64,000 nucleotides of DNA from Martelella mediterranea (GTDB lineage: Bacteria; Pseudomonadota; Alphaproteobacteria; Rhizobiales; Rhizobiaceae). A program made the position numbers and the translations under genes. Every line of letters starts with the position of its first letter. The first letter of the stretch is position 1. The notes under the pieces are model-generated. The model had not been told where the DNA came from, did no database searches, and worked only from the letters and a program-made list of their open reading frames with translations. Shown here in pieces: positions 63,007-64,000 of this stretch. Where the stretch lies: positions 1-64,000 of the forward strand of contig NZ_SMAR01000006.1 of the NCBI RefSeq assembly GCF_004342225.1. The letters are read 5' to 3'.

Positions 63007-63029
63007 GGCCCGTACCAAAGGTGCGGGCC
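63007..63029. terminator. Hairpin between convergent GH1 and RidA genes
   Basis: GGCCCGTACC-AAA-GGTGCGGGCC, 10-bp stem with one G-U pair. It lies 14 bases after the RidA stop; a weaker stem AAGCCG / CGGCTT with TTTG (62968-62988) overlaps the end of the GH1 gene. Confidence 0.55.
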
Positions 63030-63043
63030 GCTTTACTGGTAAA

Positions 63044-63451
63044 TCAGGCAGAAGCGGTTTCAGCAGGAATACGCGCGATCACCTTGATTTCGAAGTCAAA
63101 ACCGGAAAGCCAGGTCACCCCGAGGGCCGTCCAGCCGGGATAAGGTGGCCGGGTAAAGAATTCATCCTTGATCGGCAGGACTGCAGACAGCTGGTTTTCC
63201 GGATCCGTATGGAATGACGTCACGTCGACAACATCATCAAAGCTGCAGCCAGCGGCCTTCAGCGTCGCCTCCAGATTGGTAAAAGCACGCCTGACCTGAG
63301 CATCAAATTCCGGCTCTGCAGAACCGTCTTCCCGACTTCCGACCTGGCCGGAAACGAATAGCAGATCACCCGAACGAACGGCTGCTGAGTATTTATGTGC
63401 TTCGTAAAGCGCGTGACGGTTATCGGGGAAAATAGTTTCTCGAACGGTCAT
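63044..63451 (-). CDS. RidA/YjgF family protein
   Basis: A 135-aa member of the YjgF/YER057c/UK114 family. The core is YSAAVRSGDLLFVSGQVGSREDG, FTNLEATLKAAGCSFDDVVDVTSFHTDPENQLSAVLPIKDEFF and PYPGWTALGVTWLSGFDFEIKVIARIP. RidA itself removes reactive enamines; this subgroup lacks a proven function, and the conserved Arg that RidA uses (in a PATR-type motif) is not obvious here. ATG at 63451 has AAGGA upstream. It is divergent from a TetR gene across an operator-rich gap. Confidence 0.88.
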   Translation of the reverse strand: MTVRETIFPDNRHALYEAHKYSAAVRSGDLLFVSGQVGSREDGSAEPEFDAQVRRAFTNLEATLKAAGCSFDDVVDVTSFHTDPENQLSAVLPIKDEFFTRPPYPGWTALGVTWLSGFDFEIKVIARIPAETASA

Positions 63452-63529
63452 GGATATCCTTTCCTCATAATCTTCGAAAAATGCCTCAAAACGAACGATG
63501 CAAGACTTTACGTGATGGGCTACACTCAA

Positions 63530-63593
63530 ATACGAAACGTATATTAAAATTACCGACATACAATTCGTATGTCAAATAATATACGAGGCGTAT
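63530..63593. promoter_or_regulatory. Three palindromes, probable TetR operators
   Basis: ATACG-AAA-CGTAT (63530-63542), GACATAC-AATTC-GTATGTC (63555-63573) and ATACG-AGG-CGTAT (63581-63593) lie in the 160-base divergent gap. The first and third share the form ATACGnnnCGTAT and start 51 bases apart, roughly five helical turns. Confidence 0.7.
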
Positions 63594-63610
63594 GTGAAAT
63601 GGAGGTTGCC

Positions 63611-64000
63611 TTGGCCAAAACCCGCCTAGAAAAAATGGAGGAGAATCGTGCGAAACTGATTGCCGCTGCACGAAAAGCCTTTGCTGAGAAAGGTTATGCC
63701 GCGTCCTCAATGGACGATCTGACCGCACAGGCAGGACTGACACGCGGTGCGCTTTATCACAATTTTGGTGATAAGCGCGGTCTTCTTGCCGCGGTGGTTG
63801 ACCAGATTGACACTGGGCTGGCTGAGCGCGCACGCCTTAAGGCAGCAGCAGAAACAACCAAATGGGGCGCACTGATGGCTGAAGGCGAGGCCTATATTGA
63901 AATGGCGCTGGAACCGGAGGTGCAACGCATCGTATTGCTGGATGGTCCAGCCTTCCTTGGCGACCCATCGCAATGGCCAAGCCAGAATGCCTGTCTTCAG
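63611..64000 (+). CDS. TetR/AcrR family regulator, cut by window edge
   Basis: Partial gene of at least 130 codons that runs off the right end. TTG at 63611 is likely the start, with GGAGG 5 bases before (an in-frame ATG lies at 63599). The HTH is ENRAKLIAAARKAFAEKGYAASSMDDLTAQAGLTRGALYHNFGDKRGLLAAVV at about residues 11-63. The remaining text is the start of a ligand domain. It is divergent from the RidA-like gene and probably controls that gene and itself. Confidence 0.9.
   Translation, partial: MAKTRLEKMEENRAKLIAAARKAFAEKGYAASSMDDLTAQAGLTRGALYHNFGDKRGLLAAVVDQIDTGLAERARLKAAAETTKWGALMAEGEAYIEMALEPEVQRIVLLDGPAFLGDPSQWPSQNACLQ

Noticed and set aside
1-64000. CRISPR arrays, tRNA or rRNA genes, insertion sequences, prophage genes
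   Set aside because: No regularly spaced direct repeats, cloverleaf sequences, transposase or phage protein signatures were seen in reading both strands. A tRNA scan would be needed for certainty.

Overview
This 64-kb window is chromosomal DNA of an alphaproteobacterium, most likely a Hyphomicrobiales (Rhizobiales) member close to the Brucella/Ochrobactrum group. The pointers are a NodT-type RND pump, an IalB-like secreted protein, a DUF2794 protein, the phoR-pstS-pstCAB-phoU-phoB order, the DNA-hydrolysing style of sugar catabolism (non-phosphorylative L-fucose route, xylose isomerase route) and one Brucella-like palindromic intergenic repeat. I see no rRNA, tRNA, CRISPR array, insertion sequence or phage gene. 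The left half is housekeeping; the right half is a dense accessory block for sugar uptake and catabolism.

1-9.1 kb: a P1-family peptidase converges on a tripartite RND efflux operon (adaptor, pump, outer-membrane lipoprotein). Its TetR repressor lies upstream, overlaps the end of purC by one base, and a perfect 14-bp inverted repeat separates it from the adaptor gene. 9.3-25.2 kb: single housekeeping genes (LysE-type exporter, rlmN, IalB-like protein, DUF1232 protein, pterin dehydratase, low-molecular-weight phosphatase, thpR, the tesA/ybbA/ybbP module, YqaE/Pmp3, BAX inhibitor-1, GNAT, DUF2794, a fructokinase-like PfkB kinase, pyrE) and several unknowns. 25.4-33.1 kb: the complete phosphate regulon module. 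Its pstC start appears split by a one-base frameshift.

34.5-45.0 kb: an L-fucose module. A leftward operon encodes a CUT1-type ABC importer followed by a 2-keto-3-deoxy-L-fuconate dehydrogenase-like SDR, L-fuconate dehydratase and an FAH-family hydrolase; an IclR regulator, a lactonase and a mutarotase run rightward. The first enzyme, L-fucose dehydrogenase, is not evident. 45.1-46.8 kb: a divergent reductase/TetR pair around a palindrome. 46.9-50.7 kb: a tightly coupled four-gene operon of a Gfo/Idh/MocA oxidoreductase, a CaiB/BaiF CoA-transferase, a solute-binding-fold protein without a signal peptide, and a MaoC-like dehydratase. I do not know a described pathway for this set; it is the strongest candidate here for something new. 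Its promoter shares a 14-base element (13/14 identical) with the L-fucose importer promoter, which suggests common control by the IclR protein.

50.8-63.0 kb: a LacI regulator with xylB and xylA, then a CUT2 (ribose/xylose-type) ABC importer, a TIM-barrel sugar isomerase/epimerase, a second Gfo/Idh/MocA oxidoreductase and a GH1 beta-glucosidase. The promoters of the regulator-xylBA unit and of the importer share a 16-base element (15/16 identical), which implies one regulon for both. The window closes with a RidA-like gene divergent from a TetR gene cut by the window edge, separated by three operator-like palindromes.

All functional names come from reading motifs and order; no database search was run.
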